A stretch of DNA of 64,000 nucleotides from Persicaria tinctoria (GCA_037127255.1 JBANSL010000009.1:23338475-23402474), one strand, 5' to 3'. Shown: positions 1-12,209, counted from the first letter of the stretch. Translations and numbers: made by a program. Notes: generated by a model from the sequence alone, not told the origin.

Positions 1-100
1 GGACTGGTGCTAGTATCGATCGTCCTTTTGACGACTAGTTCTCTAAGTTCTTTTTGTTGCTTTGATTTGTTTTTGTTTTTGGCCTCAGGTTGTGATTTGA

Positions 101-2344
101 ATGCGAAAAAAGAAAGACTCTACCAATCTATTTCCTTTTGATCCTGAACCTGAACGCACATTCCACAAGAGAAGAGCTACGATGGCTGATGCAATCGCCA
201 GATTGGCATAACTAGAGCGGCAAATGGCTCAAAGAGATCAAGAAAATGCTGAACTTTGACAACAGCTAGCTAATCAACAATTACAGCTTGACCAACCCCA
301 AGGACCGGCAACTCTAGGAGAGCGGATGGATCCAGCTCAGTTCCTACCATGACCAGGTGTTGTTCTTCCTCCTTTAACACCTGCTAATTTTGAGCTAAAG
401 CCTGCACTGTTGAATATGATAAGGCAGAATATGTTCAATGGGCTTCCTGCTGAGAGCCCTCATCAGCACATATCCACCTTCAAAGAATTGATGGATACAG
501 TGAGAGTTCAGGGTGTCGCTCCTGAAGAGTTGTTATTGCGATCATTCTCCTTCTCACTTGCAGGGAAAGCTAGACATTGGTACAACTCCATCCCTGCTGG
601 CACAGTCACCACTTGGGAGGAACTGTCATCTAAGTTCCTGAATCAATTCTTCCCGCCAGCCAAGACTGATGAGATGAGGCGGAAGATAAACTCTTTCGTG
701 GTTGGAGATGGGGAGAACATCCATGAATCGTGGGAAAGATTCAAGGATCTTTTGTTTGAGTGTCCTCACCATGGGATATCTAAACTGAATCTGTTGGAGA
801 TTTTCTACAAGGCTGTCAGTGACAACACTAGAGTGCTTATTGACTCCTCATCTGGAGGAGAACTTTTGGAAATGGGAGTTGAAGATGCTTGGGCATTCAT
901 TGAGAAGATGGCTAAGAGATGTGGGAAATACTCGCAACCTAGGGCGCTCTCTACTATAAAGAGGGGTGCAAGGATCTATGAGGTGGATGCTACAACTTAT
1001 AAGGATGCTAGATATGACTCATTGGCTGCTGAAATTAAACGTCTAGCCTCAGTTATGGAGAAGTCCTTGTCCACCAAGGAGGTGAGTGTTGCAGGCTCTA
1101 GACCGGTGCCATGTCAGTTCTGTGGATCTCAAGATCACACTATTTCGGCTTGCCAGATCTACGCGTCTCAAGGTGATGAAAGTCAAGAGGAGGAAGTTGG
1201 CTACATGGGCAACAACTACAATAAGGGTCAAGGGTATAACCGAAACTTTAACAACTACAACCCTCGAGCGAGGGACCACCCTGGTTTCTCCTATGCCAAC
1301 AAGCAAGCTGCAAAAGGGCTGCCTCCTGGTTTCCCACCAAAAGCCCCACCACAGAAGGACAAGATGGAGATAATGATGGAACAACTTATGGGAACCGTTA
1401 AGGGTCTAGCTGGAGAAGTGCAGAATCTCACTAGGGGGCAGAAAATGCTTGAGACTCAAGTAGCTCAGCAAGCCAACAACACCGCTAGGCCTACTGGTCA
1501 GTTTCCAGGGAAAACGGAAGATAACCCCAAGGGAAATATTTCTGCTGTGTCCTTAAGGAGTGGTAAGCAATTACAAGATACGAGGTCCTCCGAGCCAACT
1601 GGAGCTCAAGAGAATGCTAAGGAAGGAGCGAAAGCTGCTGAATCGGTGACAGAGCCACCATATGTCCCACCTCCTCCTTACAAGCCACCACTTCCATTTC
1701 CACAAAGGAAGGCTCAAGTTCAGATCGAGAAGCAATACGGGAAGTTCTTGGAGGTGTTGAAGAAGCTCTACATCAACATCCCCTTCACTGATGCTTTGTC
1801 TCAAATGCCCTCCTATGTAAAGTTTTTGAAGGAGATCCTCTCTAACAAGAGGAAGCTAGATGAATGTCAGACGGTGTTTCTTAATGAGGAGTGCAGTGCC
1901 TTGATCCAAAACAAGTTGCCACCTAAGCTGGAGGACCCAGGTAGTTTCGTTGTCCCTATTTCTTTTGGTCATGGTCCTAATTATAAAGCTCTATGTGATT
2001 TGGGAGCTAGTACAAGCTTGCTTCCTCTCTCTATTTGTAAAAATCTAGACTTAGGAGAGCTTAGACCTGCTAGGATGCAGCTTATTATGGCGAACAGGTC
2101 CGTAGCCCACCCCGCTGGTATCTTGGAGGATGTTCCTATAAAGGTGGGTAAGTTCTTTGTACCTGTTGATTTTGTTGTTTTAGATATGGATGCCGACATT
2201 CGTTGTCCTATTATTCTTGGAAGGCCCTTTTTGGCCACTGCAGGTGCCGTGATTGATGTCTGGAAAGGGACTTTTTCCTTTGAAATAGGGGATAAGAAAA
2301 TTGTGTTTAACCTCCCTAAATCTTTGAAACCCCCTGTTTTTTAG
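101..2344 (+). pseudogene. gag-pro: Athila-like gag-protease region with premature stops
   Basis: Gag would form the virus-like particle and the aspartic protease would cleave the polyprotein. An ATG at 101 opens the same frame as the long open stretch at 410-2344; in-frame stops at 209 (TAA), 257 (TGA) and 350 (TGA) interrupt the N terminus. The gag core contains GKARHWYNSIP and LSSKFLNQFFP, typical of plant retrotransposon gag. A CxxC-H knuckle (CQFCGSQDHTISAC) lies near residue 235 of the open stretch. The protease domain covers the last 130 residues or so, with CDLGASTSLLP in place of the usual DxGA motif and the closing block IILGRPFLATAGA. A TAG at 2342 separates it from pol in the same frame, so gag-pro-pol was once one frame. 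The start at 101 is inferred from frame continuity. Confidence 0.8.
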
Positions 2345-4574
2345 GATGAATGTCACAGGATTGATGTAATAGATAAAAGAGCTCAAGATGTCATGACGGA
2401 GGTGATTGAGCGAGACCCTCTAGAGCTATGTCTTATGGAGAGTGTGACTGATGCTGGTGATTATGAGCTACTTGCTGAAGTAGTTCAGGATTTGGAAGCT
2501 GTTGTAGAAGACCCCAAAGCTATTTTTGAGGTTTTGCAAAAAGGTGATGAAGACTTGGGAGGTGCACCTAAGCTGGAGTTGAAGCCACTTCCTTCTACTT
2601 TGAGGTATGAATTCTTGGGTCCTAATTCCACTTATCTTGTGATTGTGAGTGCTAGCTTAAGTCTGGATGAAACTGAAAAGTTGTTGCATGAGCTTAGATT
2701 GCATAAGAAGGCTTTAGGCTACACCATTGATGATTTGAAAGGGATTAGCCCCTCCATGTGCATGCATAGGATTTTGATGGAGGATGATCATAAGCCCACC
2801 CGAGAGCATCAAAGAAGGCTTAACCCTAACATGAAAGAAGTTGTGAAAAACGAAGTGCTTAAATTGTTAGATACTGGAATTATTTTTCCTATTTCTGATA
2901 GCAAATGAGTTAGTCCCGTTCATGTGGTTCCTAAGAAAGGAGGGATGACTGTTGTCAAGAATGATAGGAATGAATTGATCCCCACTAGGACTGTTACAGG
3001 TTGGAGAATGTGTATAGATTATAGGAAGCTCAATGCCTCCACCCGAAAAGATCATTTCCCCCTTCCCTTCATAGATTAGATGCTTGAGAGGTTAGCTAAG
3101 CATTCTTATTACTGTTATTTGGATGGATATAGCGGATTCTTTCAGATTCCTATCCATCCAGATGATCAGGAAAAGACTACTTTCACTTGCCCTTACGGCA
3201 CCTTTGCATACAGGAGAATGCCTTTCGGGTTGTGTGTAATGCCCCTGCTACTTTTCAGCGTTGTATGATGGCCATATTTTCTGATTTCATTGAGGACATT
3301 ATGGAAGTGTTCATGGATAACTTTTCTGTGTATGGTTCCTCTTTTGATGCTTGCTTGTCTAACTTGTCTCGAGTCTTGCAGCGTTGTGAAGAAGTGAACT
3401 TTGTCTTGAACTGGGAGAAATGTCATTTTATGGTAAGGGAAGGTATTGTCCTTGGTCATTTAGTTTCTAACCATGGTATTGAGGTGGATCGAGCTAAGAT
3501 AGATTTGATTGAGAAATTACCACCCCCTACATCGGTTAAAGGCGTTAGGAGTTTTCTAGGCCATGCTGGCTTCTACAGGAGGTTCATTAAGGATTTCTCT
3601 AAAATTGCTAAGCCTCTTTCTAACTTGCCAATGAAAGATGTTGCTTTTGATTTTTCTCCAGAGTGTCATAAGTCCTTTTCCAGGTTGAAGGAGGCATTGA
3701 TCTCAGCTCCTATTATGCAGTCTCCTGATTGGGATCTCCCATTCGAGATAATGTGTGATGCCAGCGACTACGCAGTTGGGGCCGTGTTGGGTCAAAAGAA
3801 GGATAACAAGCTCCATGCCATCTACTATACTAGTAGGACTTTGGATGAAGCTCAGAAAAATTATGCCACAACGGAAAAAGAATTGCTTGCGATAGTCTTT
3901 GCTTTTGAGAAGTTTCGGTCTTATCTGGTGGGTGCTAAGGTAATTGTGTATACGGATCATGCTGCGATCCGATACTTGCTGCAAAAGAAAGATACAAAGC
4001 CGCGTCTGATTAGGTGGATCCTTCTTCTCCAAGAGTTGGATTTGGAGATTAAGGACAAGAAAGGCGTGGAGAACCTGGTTGCTGATCACTTGTCTAGGTT
4101 ATCGCCGGAGCAACTAGAGCACACTTCATCTGAACCTCTCATCGATGAATCTTTTCCGGATGAGCATCTACTTGATTTCGCCGCTAAGATATTGAGCACC
4201 ACTGCTGAGGTGCCATGGTATGCTGATTTTGTGAATTACATTGTATGTAATGAGTTGCCTGGTGATCTGTCATTTCAGCAAAGGAATAAATTCTTGAAGG
4301 ACGTTGTGCATTATTATTGGAGCGAGCCATACCTCTTTAAAAGGTGCTCCGATGGGCTTTTCAGGAGATGCATCCCAAGGGAAGAAGTCCTTAGCGTCAT
4401 CAAACATTGTCATTCTCTACCAGTTGGAGGTCATGCTAGTACCTCAAAAACGGTGGCCAAGGTATTTCAATCTGGTTTCTATTGGCCTACTATGTTCAAA
4501 GATGTTAGAGAATTTGTTGTTTCTTGTGATGAGTGTCAAAGGACAGGGAATATCTCGAGGAGAAATGAGATGCC
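2345..4574 (+). pseudogene. pol: Athila-like pol: RT, RNase H, partial integrase (broken)
   Basis: This region would copy the element RNA and begin integration. The frame of gag continues to 2908, where a TGA replaces an expected tryptophan codon, then to 3077 (TAG), then shifts by an extra GT near 3233-3237 before continuing open to 4574. RT blocks visible are [35 protein letters not shown] and a catalytic block reading [10 protein letters not shown] (3310-3321) in which the second catalytic Asp is Asn. RNase H follows with [32 protein letters not shown] and [11 protein letters not shown]. The integrase zinc motif (HCH...CDECQ) is the last domain before the CACTA end. It cannot encode an active enzyme. 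Confidence 0.85.
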
Positions 4575-4589
4575 CACTAGTACAAATAT

Positions 4590-4905
4590 GGTTTTAGACA
4601 ACACCGCATAGACAACGGTTTTTGAAATAATGTTGTCTATATTGGCAGAAATTATAGTTTTGTGGTACGCACAACAGTTATTAGTTATAACCGTTGTCTT
4701 TGAAATTGCAAAGACAACGTATATATAAAGAACCGTTGTCATACCTATAGAAGACATGTCAAAGAATACGGTTGTTAGAACCGTTGTGTATGTACAATTG
4801 AAATTGTTGTCTTTGTAAGTACAAAGACAATGGATATACAAATAACTGTTGTCATAGATATAGAGGACATCTCAAAGAATACGATTCACAAAACCGTTGT
4901 CTATG
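4590..4905 (+). repeat. CACTA-1 subterminal repeats
   Basis: Copies of AACCGTTGTC and its complement GACAACGGTT occur repeatedly on both strands. On top of this a unit of about 105 bases is present twice in tandem (about 4688-4792 and 4799-4903), each with the order ..TTGTCTTTG.., CAAAGACAA, ..TGTTGTCATA.., AGAGGACATCTCAAAGAATACG-like. In En/Spm the subterminal repeats are binding sites for the accessory protein; that role here is inferred from the family. Confidence 0.7.
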
Positions 4906-4906
4906 C

Positions 4907-6787
4907 AAACTTCGGAAGGCTTTTAATGGAGAAACAGAAGAAGGAACAGCTCCAATACCATTAAGTGGTGAGCAAGTTCTTGATAAGGTGAAGGATCTTA
5001 ATGTCAGGTATGGAAAAAAGAGTGTTAAGTCCTCTGGGAAGTCATCTGGGGAATTTAGTGGTTGGAAAAAAAGGTCGATATTTTTCGATCTACCTTATTG
5101 GAAGGATTTATTCTTGAGACATTGTCTTGATGTGATGCATATCGAGAAGAATGTGTTTGATAGTCTTGTTGGTACACTACTTAATGTTCCGGGAGAGACG
5201 AAAGATGGTCTCAATGCTAGGCTAGACATGGTTGATATGAAAATCAGACAAGAATTGGCACCACAAAAGAAAGGCGACCGCACTTATTTGCCACCTGCCT
5301 GTTATACTTTGTCTAGAAATGAGAAATTGGAGTTCTGCAAATTTTTTCGAGAGCTAAAGGTTCCTTATGGGTATTCATCAAATATGAGCAACCTTGTCTC
5401 TGCAAATGAGTTGAAGCTTGTTGGTTTGAAAACCCATGACTGTCATATTATAATGCACAATTTTTTGCCGATTGTCGTGCGCTCTATTCTTCCGAAGCAT
5501 GTTCGATCTACCGTGACAAGATTATGCTTATTCTTCAAAAAAATTTGCAGCAAAGTCATTGATCCTGATGAATTGAGCTCGTTGCAGAAGGAAATTGAAA
5601 TTATATTGTGTGAGATTGAGATGTATTTCCCTCTATCTTTTTGTGATATAATGGTTCATTTGACTATCCACCTTGTTAGAGAGATCAGATTATGTGGGCC
5701 AGTTTATCTTAGATGGATGTATCCGTTTGAGAGGCATATGAAAGTTTTAAAAGGGTATGTGAACAACCGAAATCGTCCTGAAGGGTGTATTGTCGAAAGA
5801 TACATTGTGGAAGAAGCTGCCGAGTTTTGCACTGAATTCTTATCTGGTGTTGAAGCGATAGGAATTCCGAAGTCTTCATTCATAGAAAGCTCAGATGGAA
5901 ATGGAACCTTGGGACAACAAAAGAAATGTATATCCCAAGATGTGCGTCTTAAGGCTCACTTGTATGTGCTTTATAACGATGAGGAAGTTCAACCATATAT
6001 AATAGAGCACAAGTCTTATGTAAGGAGTCAAAATCCATCTCATAGAAGTGATAAGTGGATAGCGGCTGAACATAATCGCTCGTTCGTCGGTTGGCTACAA
6101 AAGCGAGTTCTTGAGGATTTGGCACAAAATCCTGGAATGGTTTCCAATCGTTTGAAGTGGTTGTCACAACTGCCGGATTCAGTAGTCACAACCGCCATGA
6201 AGTATGAGATCAATGATTATATGTTTTACACGAAGATGCAAGATGATAAAAGCACAATGCAGAATAGTGGTGTCACCTTGGTGGCCGAAGCTATACAAAT
6301 AGGTTCAGGGAAGGACAAAAGTCCTACTTATGTGCGGAGTTCATATTATGGTGTAGTTGAAGAAATATGGGAGTTGGATTATGTGGTTTTTAAGGAAGTA
6401 GTGTTTTGTTGTCAATGGGTTGACTCTAAGGGTGGTGTACGAGTTGATGAGTTAGGCTTCACCTCGGTTAATCTTAATAAGATAGGCCACAAAGATGAGC
6501 CATTTGTTTTAGCATCGCAAGTTATGCAAGTGTTCTATGTACCGGATCCGGCTGCTACAGGGTGGTCAGTTGTTATTCCAGCAAAAGAGAGATATTTAGA
6601 TGATTTGAATGGAAAAGAAGATGTCCAAATGGCTGAAAATGATCAATTTTCAGCAGTTTTGCCACCATCCGATGATATCAATATGGATAGATCTTATTTG
6701 CGTGATGATCATGATGAAGGGATATTGATTACTGAAAATGTTAAGACTTCGAAAAAAAAAGAGGAAAAAACATGCCTAACTAATTAG
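4907..6787 (+). pseudogene. CACTA transposase TNP2-like, C-terminal half (DUF4218, DUF4216)
   Basis: TNP2 proteins cut and join CACTA ends. The open frame continues upstream of the ATG at 4988 to about 4907, where it meets the subterminal repeats, so the N-terminal Transposase_21 catalytic part is deleted. Visible blocks are WKKRSIFFDLPYWKDLFLRH and DVMHIEKNVFDSLVGTLL near residues 25-60 (counting from 4988), then a DUF4218-like block with VHLVREIRLCGPVYLRWMYP, HMKVLKGYVNNRNRPEG and IVERYIVEEAAEFC near 215-285, and a DUF4216-like block with YYGVVEEIWELDYV and CQWVD near 450-480. The tail is Lys/Glu rich. The remaining 599 codons are open. It lies directly upstream of the Transposase_24 exons, the usual CACTA order. 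Confidence 0.85.
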
Positions 6788-6862
6788 GTAAATTTATGAT
6801 TTGGATTCTTATAAATTACAAAGTCTTTGTTTATTCTTACAAATTACTAATATACTTTATTT

Positions 6863-8363
6863 GTGATATTTGACAATATCTCTGGGAATTCGGATGAGAA
6901 CAATGACTCTACTGATAAGAAGTCTTCCCCATCTAAGAAGTCTACCCCATCTAAGAAGAGAGGTATTACGAAGATGAAGGTTGTCACTAAGATGAAGGAT
7001 AGTGGTAAGAAGTTTCCTGTACAGTGGAACAAAAAGGATCAGCCTATTAAAAATAATCACGCAAGGCTTTCAAGCTATATTGGTCATTGTGCTCGTAATA
7101 GAGTAGCAATTTCCTATCATTCTTGGAAGGCTGTTCCGATTGAGCTCAAAAAATTGATTGTTGAACAAGTTATGGTAAGATAACATCACCTATTTTCATT
7201 CATCAGTAATATTGTCGTAATAACATATTTCTAAATCTAATAACTAATCAATTAACTACTATTATGTACATTTTGTAGCAATCATTTGATATACCTAATG
7301 ATAAGGGCAAGATTGGTTGGATCATTACTACAGCAAATACTGCATTCAGAGATTTTAAGAGTCGCTTGGATAAGAAATATATGAGGAAAAATGGAGAGAT
7401 TTGCACTGAGCCACTAGCTAAGTATGAGTTCATTGACAAAAGTACATCGACTGAGTTTATAAAATACCGACAATCTGATGAGTTTCAGGTTTTTTCTAAT
7501 TCCAGTTTATGCACTAGTTTTATATTGTTCTTATGTACAAATTAAAATAAGAAAACATTAACTATGAACAGGCGCTTAGTGCAAGAAATAGTAAGATTGC
7601 AAAGAAAAATGAATATCCTTACAAGGCTGGTCGTAAGGGATATGCTGGCATTGAGCAAGAGATTGTAAGTTTGCTTTTACTTCATTGAGCATATAAATTG
7701 ATGTTCGTGTATTATTCCATAGTAATTTGTAAAAGTTTTTTTTATTTTTAGATAGAGGAGACAAACATGGAACCTTCTGATGAAGTTTCGCGTGGTATCT
7801 TATGGAAAAAGGCACGAGTAGACATTGATGGTGGTCTGTCAGGAAATGTTCAGGAGGTTGCTAAGAAAATTGTAAGTATTTCTAAAATCCATCAAGTTAC
7901 CAAAACGATCACGCTTACATGGAAAAATATCTATGTCATTGCAAAATTGCTTCATGAAAAAAATGTCTATGTCTCAATTTGTATTTTTTAGGATGAGATT
8001 GATGGACAAGTTGCATCTGGGAAACTCAAACTTTCTGATAGACAATTGCCTTGGGTAAGGATGAGCATCCAGGCCGTGTTACCGGAGTTGGCAAAGGGGT
8101 TGGAATTAAGGATTATTTTGGTGCATCCAAGCGTCGAACTAGTTCGACAAAGTGTTCTGCTTGTTCTTCTCCGAATGAACTTGAGGCTGAAGTTCAAACT
8201 TTGAGAAAAGTGGTTCTTTTTCTTGCAAAACAGCAAAATATAAACTTAGATTCAATTGATGGGATTCATGATATACAGCTAAAGATTCCTTCCGTTTCCG
8301 TGGAGATTCCTGTTGTAGACAAACCCACAGAAACGGTACCCTCTCTCATTCCTGCTAGCCAGG
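6863..8363 (+). pseudogene. Plant transposase of the Ptta/En/Spm (Transposase_24) family, multi-exon, frame-broken
   Basis: This is the second CACTA gene. Exons deduced from frame and GT-AG sites are about 6863-7175, 7280-7487, 7572-7666, 7753-7871 and 7992-8363. The first encodes a Ser/Lys-rich stretch (repeated SPSKK) and the block HSWKAVPIELKKLIVEQVM, the hallmark start of the family domain; later exons encode IANTAFRDFKSRLDKKY-like and SDEFQ blocks, then GKDEHPGRVTGVGKGVGIKDYFGA, a near-diagnostic C-terminal motif, followed by a short leucine-rich coiled coil. A small indel near 8050 places that motif out of frame with the preceding exon, so I call it a pseudogene. Exon borders were chosen by eye. 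Confidence 0.7.
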
Positions 8364-8401
8364 TAAGTACCTCCGGGGCTTACTCAATAACCAGTACCTC
8401 C

Positions 8402-11400
8402 CACTACTAGAATTCTATTCATAGACATCACATATTTACATCAGTCAGAAATACGCATGATGTTAAATACATTTATAACATCAGTTTAATTTTTTGTGAT
8501 GTCATTGACATAATTTACAACAGGTTAATTATTTGGACAATGTTAAAATTATTTTTAAAAAATACCCGAACAACACGGACTATGCTTATTTTAAGTTCAT
8601 TGAAATAAAAGCGGTAAATATGCCGCCTGATTTCAACACTTAGCCAAAATATTGAAAATTTGATTTTTGTTTAAAAAATAAGAATCAACCAACACTGGTA
8701 ACAAATTAAAATACCCTCTCTCATTACCTCTGCCCCTCTCCCATTTTCAGATCTAATATCTCACGAACTCAAGAACTCACTCTAGCTTTCATCTCTTGGT
8801 CTTGGATCTCCATCTTCGATTTTTAATCTGAAACACCTCCAACCCCTCCCATATCTCTCAATTTTCTCGCCCTTCTGTTCCCTTAGTTGGCGACTACGAA
8901 GATGGTGACCCCCTTTCCAGATCCCGAAAACCTAACTGGTAAGCCTTCTCTCACCCCTTCTATATATTTGTATGCCCGCCTTCTTTCAACCCTTTTTTCA
9001 GATATGAGGATTCACTGATTTCGCTCCTATTTCCCTAATTCAGATATAAAGCAATACCCTCTTCCTCTAACGCCTCTCTCAGTCCGGTTCTCGTTATCTC
9101 TTGCGAGTGCAAGTCTGGAGGTGTGGTGGATTTAGGTTTGGGCGATTCAAAGTTGATTGTTCTAGAGACAAACTACTCGTTCAGATTGACAGGTTTGACT
9201 ACGTCAGTTTCAAACCTACCTACGGCTACAAGTGGTGGTGGGGAAGAGTTCGGCCTTTTTCAGGTGTAGGATTTGAAGGTACATTTGGCCTCTTCTTCTT
9301 TCAATTCAAAAGCTTAATCAGGGTTTGCTTTGGTGAAATAGGGATCTGGATTCAGGAGTTCGAAGGGGGAGATGAGTGATACTGGATGGTCTCAAGAAAT
9401 TACACCCTGAAAAGAGATTTCAACAGATCGACCTGTAATCTCATCCTCATTGGTAACCTTAAATTTCCTCTTTCTTTGCCTTATCTCTTGTGGTTTATGG
9501 TTGTCTTCTCTCCGTTCGGTTTTGCTCACCAAAATAGGTAGGTATATTTTGTTCTTATGTTTAATTTCTATTCCATCTATGTTTTTTTGTGCAATTTAGA
9601 GAAGAGAAATTTCTCGCTGCATAAGTTATTTGTGCATTTGAATTTGATTAGTCTTTCATACCAGTTTAACCCTAGCCTAAGCCAAGTCCCAAATGATTTC
9701 TCTACAGTTCGTATCGGCGTTGTAGTTATAAGATAGTAGCTTCAGCATGCTAATAGGATAACGTCAATTTTTTTTGCCCATGACTGGGTCTTCTGCTTGA
9801 TCCTCATTTATCATTGTAGCCTTTGCTACTCATCTCTTCATTCATCCTACAGTGCACAATTAAAATTTCCTAATGAGGGTATCATCGTGTAACAAAATAT
9901 TTCAAGACGAAGCAAATAAGTTCTCATCTAGTGTCATGATAAACTAACATTTTCTCTCAAGACTACCTAGGTTTCATTTTGCATTCATAGTGCACTTCGT
10001 AATCACTCTTGTCTATATTCTATTGCCTTTCTGCAGATATTTTATTTGCATATCTTGTAAAAGGAAACTTGTAAAAAAGTCTTTGGAATATCTTGTTGTA
10101 GATGGATTATGGAATGCTTGCCTTCAACTTTATGCTTTATTATATTGGCTTAACCATAACACGGATAAGTGGTGACCATTGTTTTGACATACCTTCTATA
10201 CTAAACCTTTAGTTGGCATGTAAGCATGTTGAATATCATGAGCATTCCCTTATACTAGTATAAACTTGCAGTAGCTTTTGTAGTTTTACATTGTGGTGAT
10301 CTTTCCGGAGCTTGAAAGTTGCCTTAAATATACAGGCTTACACTATAAAGTGGTTCTGATACTACTTGTTGAGAAACTGAATTATGGAGGATCTGCATTA
10401 GATGGTCCTAACTCCTAATATATGGGCTTACACAATCAAATTCAGCTTTTATATGTTTGTTTGATTGTCGGACTGATTGGAGATTTTGAATTAGATGATC
10501 ATAAGATATAATGCTTCACATGCTTGATTATGTAAAGTTATTCATTTATCGATATGTACTCATTTTCCAATAGTTTGCTATAACTTATATATAATAGTTT
10601 GTCCTTATTGTTGTGTATAAATGCACGATTGCAAATATTTAGGTCATATAAAGCCGCTTCCTTTTTATCTTAGCTTTGGAGTAATAAAAGTAATTATTTT
10701 CTTTTGTAGACGGTCGGTGCAGTTAAGTACTTGCAGATTAGAGTGTGAGAAAGAGCAACCGAATTCCTGGTATCTTTTCCCTTTGTGTTTTGTTATCGTA
10801 TAATGGTCAGTCAAAATTTTGTAGGTAGCATAGGATTGGATTATCTTTTCCCTTAGTTTTTCCCTCTGTGTTTTGTTATCTTTCCCCTCTGTGTTTTACA
10901 TTATGCTGGAATTCCGTGGGGAGCAACACCTCCAGTCATGGTATTTAACGATTTCATCTGTTTTTTCATAGTTTGCATCCTAGAAATGACATGGGAAATG
11001 TAATTCTTGATAATATGTGTACAACGTTTAAGAGATGTACTCTTAAAATAGCTCACATATATGGATATAAGTTGTCTTAAATCAGCTCACATATATGGAT
11101 ATTTGTTGCCTTAAAATTGGGTCGTTCCTTGCATAACTATATATTACTTTGAGCTGTTTTGTATCGCTTCACTCTTCATTGTTGGCTACATGTGTTTTAT
11201 AGGCATTAGTTCAAATATGCTCTTCATTGATGGTTGGATACTTAATTTGAGCAAGATTCAGAGAAAAGAAGTGGCAACACAAGGTATGAACAAGAGGAAG
11301 AAACAACGAATGACGAAGAGGAAGATCGTTGCATCTTGGCCTCAAATTGAGCATCTTTCATTTAGACTTATTGTCATTATTTTCAAGTGATATTATGTCT

Positions 11401-12041
11401 AACTTAGAATCAAACTATTGATATATTTTGTTTTGTATTTAGCCCTGTTGTCAAGAGTATTTGATTCTATTGTTATTTAATGTATTGGTTATGCTCTTTT
11501 GCATTGTTTAATTTCCTGCTTAACAAAACAATGCCACAATTAGATTAGTAGGTTTATTTGATGAAACACATCGAACTTGAGAGCGAAAAGTGATGTCTAC
11601 CTTTGTAAATACGTCGATCATTAAGACACAAATCGATTTGTGAACCCAACATATATGAAAATTATAACAAAAATAGATGTGTATATGTAGTACTTGCATC
11701 GTTAAAAATATATAAATCGATGTGTGTAGCAATATAGGACATCAGGTTCATAAAAAATAGCGATGCTAATATGAACTTTTGTATTATCCTACATACCTTT
11801 AAATGGCTAGAAATGAATAATAATAATGGTTTAACATTATATGAATCAATAAAAAAAGTATTTATATCCATGTATTTAAGTCATTATTAAAAAGAAAAAT
11901 GATGCTATAAATTATTAAATACATCGGTTTATAACCGATGTGGTAAAGTTGAGATCTTTAACACCACCCACTAACACGTCGAATTTTTTTTTTATTAACA
12001 TCGGTTTATACCCGATGTCTATGGACACAATTCTAGTAGAA
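8402..12041. mobile_element. CACTA-type transposon 2, non-autonomous
   Basis: The left end reads CACTACTAGAATTCTATTC. The right end, read on the other strand, is TTCTACTAGAATTGTGTCC: the same terminus with only the outermost trinucleotide changed. A 3-base target duplication TCC flanks it (8399-8401 and 12042-12044), the length expected for CACTA. Subterminal palindromes of the ACATCGG...CCGATGT type cluster near both ends (for example 11924-11941 and 11999-12020). No transposase domain is present. It inserted into what looks like an older gypsy LTR. Confidence 0.75.
8690..11395 (+). other. Interior of CACTA-2: gene-like but unrecognised
   Basis: The stretch 8700-8930 is CT-rich like a plant 5' leader and leads to ATG at 8902, a short open exon and a GTAAGC donor at about 8939. 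A 92-codon open stretch lies at 9101-9379. A second frame at about 11255-11330 is strongly acidic (Glu/Asp-rich) and ends in a stop. I do not recognise any domain. The rest is AT-rich and intron-like. It may be a captured gene piece or part of a non-coding transcript; the sequence alone does not decide. Confidence 0.3.
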
Positions 12042-12209
12042 TCCTGCCTGATGTGTCATATAGTATGTAGGTGTTGCATATGCATAAGAGCATGTCATGT
12101 AGTATCATGCTTAGGAATTGCATTTACGAATGAGCATCCTTATTCTGTATGCGTTTGAATACAGAACGACCGTTATCTGTGAGTCCTAGAGTCCTTGCTA
12201 GGGTCATAG
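12042..12209 (-). mobile_element. Fragment of an older LTR (probable gypsy), between CACTA-2 and element F
   Basis: This 168-base stretch has no coding features. Its right edge carries the CATAG copy of the target duplication made by element F; the matching flank resumes at 25513. It is therefore the same pre-existing DNA as 25513-26271, probably one minus-strand LTR. The 38 bases at 8364-8401 left of CACTA-2 would be the next part of it. Confidence 0.4.
12205..12209. repeat. Target site duplication CATAG, left copy for element F
   Basis: CATAG directly precedes the TGATACG end of element F; the identical CATAG follows its other end at 25513-25517. A perfect 5-base duplication is what gypsy integrases make, so F is a complete insertion. 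Confidence 0.85.

Larger units (their letters stand above)
1..4574 (+). mobile_element. Athila-like Ty3/gypsy LTR retrotransposon, truncated and decayed
   Basis: This is the internal part of a gypsy retrotransposon in the order gag, protease, reverse transcriptase, RNase H and the start of integrase. The gag core, the protease and the RT blocks are of the Athila type by motif recognition. No LTR is in view: the left edge starts in the leader and the right side is cut at 4574 by the terminus of a CACTA transposon (4575), exactly in the integrase zinc-finger region. Several in-frame stops, a frameshift and an altered RT active site show that it is an old non-functional copy. The remainder of integrase, any env-like region and the 3' LTR are not found elsewhere in the window. 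Confidence 0.85.
4575..8363 (+). mobile_element. CACTA (En/Spm-like) DNA transposon 1, 5' end and genes; right end not seen
   Basis: The element starts with CACTAGTACAAATATGG, the family-defining CACTA terminus, directly abutting Athila integrase sequence. A repeat-rich subterminal region follows, then two coding regions that match the two CACTA proteins: a TNP2-like transposase (C-terminal half only) and a multi-exon Transposase_24 protein. I could not find the matching right terminal inverted repeat anywhere in the window. Coding similarity fades at about 8363 and the next stretch looks like part of an unrelated LTR, so the right side is probably deleted. With the N-terminal catalytic part of TNP2 missing, the copy is non-autonomous. 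Confidence 0.75.

Noticed and set aside
9101..9379. A 92-codon plus-strand frame in CACTA-2 as a real protein
   Set aside because: Trp/Phe/Gly-rich, no family resemblance, start codon without context; described only as part of the unexplained cargo.
4575..12041. CACTA-1 and CACTA-2 as one element
   Set aside because: The termini differ (CACTAGTACAAATATGG versus CACTACTAGAATTCT) and the subterminal repeats are of different type (ACAACGGTT versus ACATCGGTTT).
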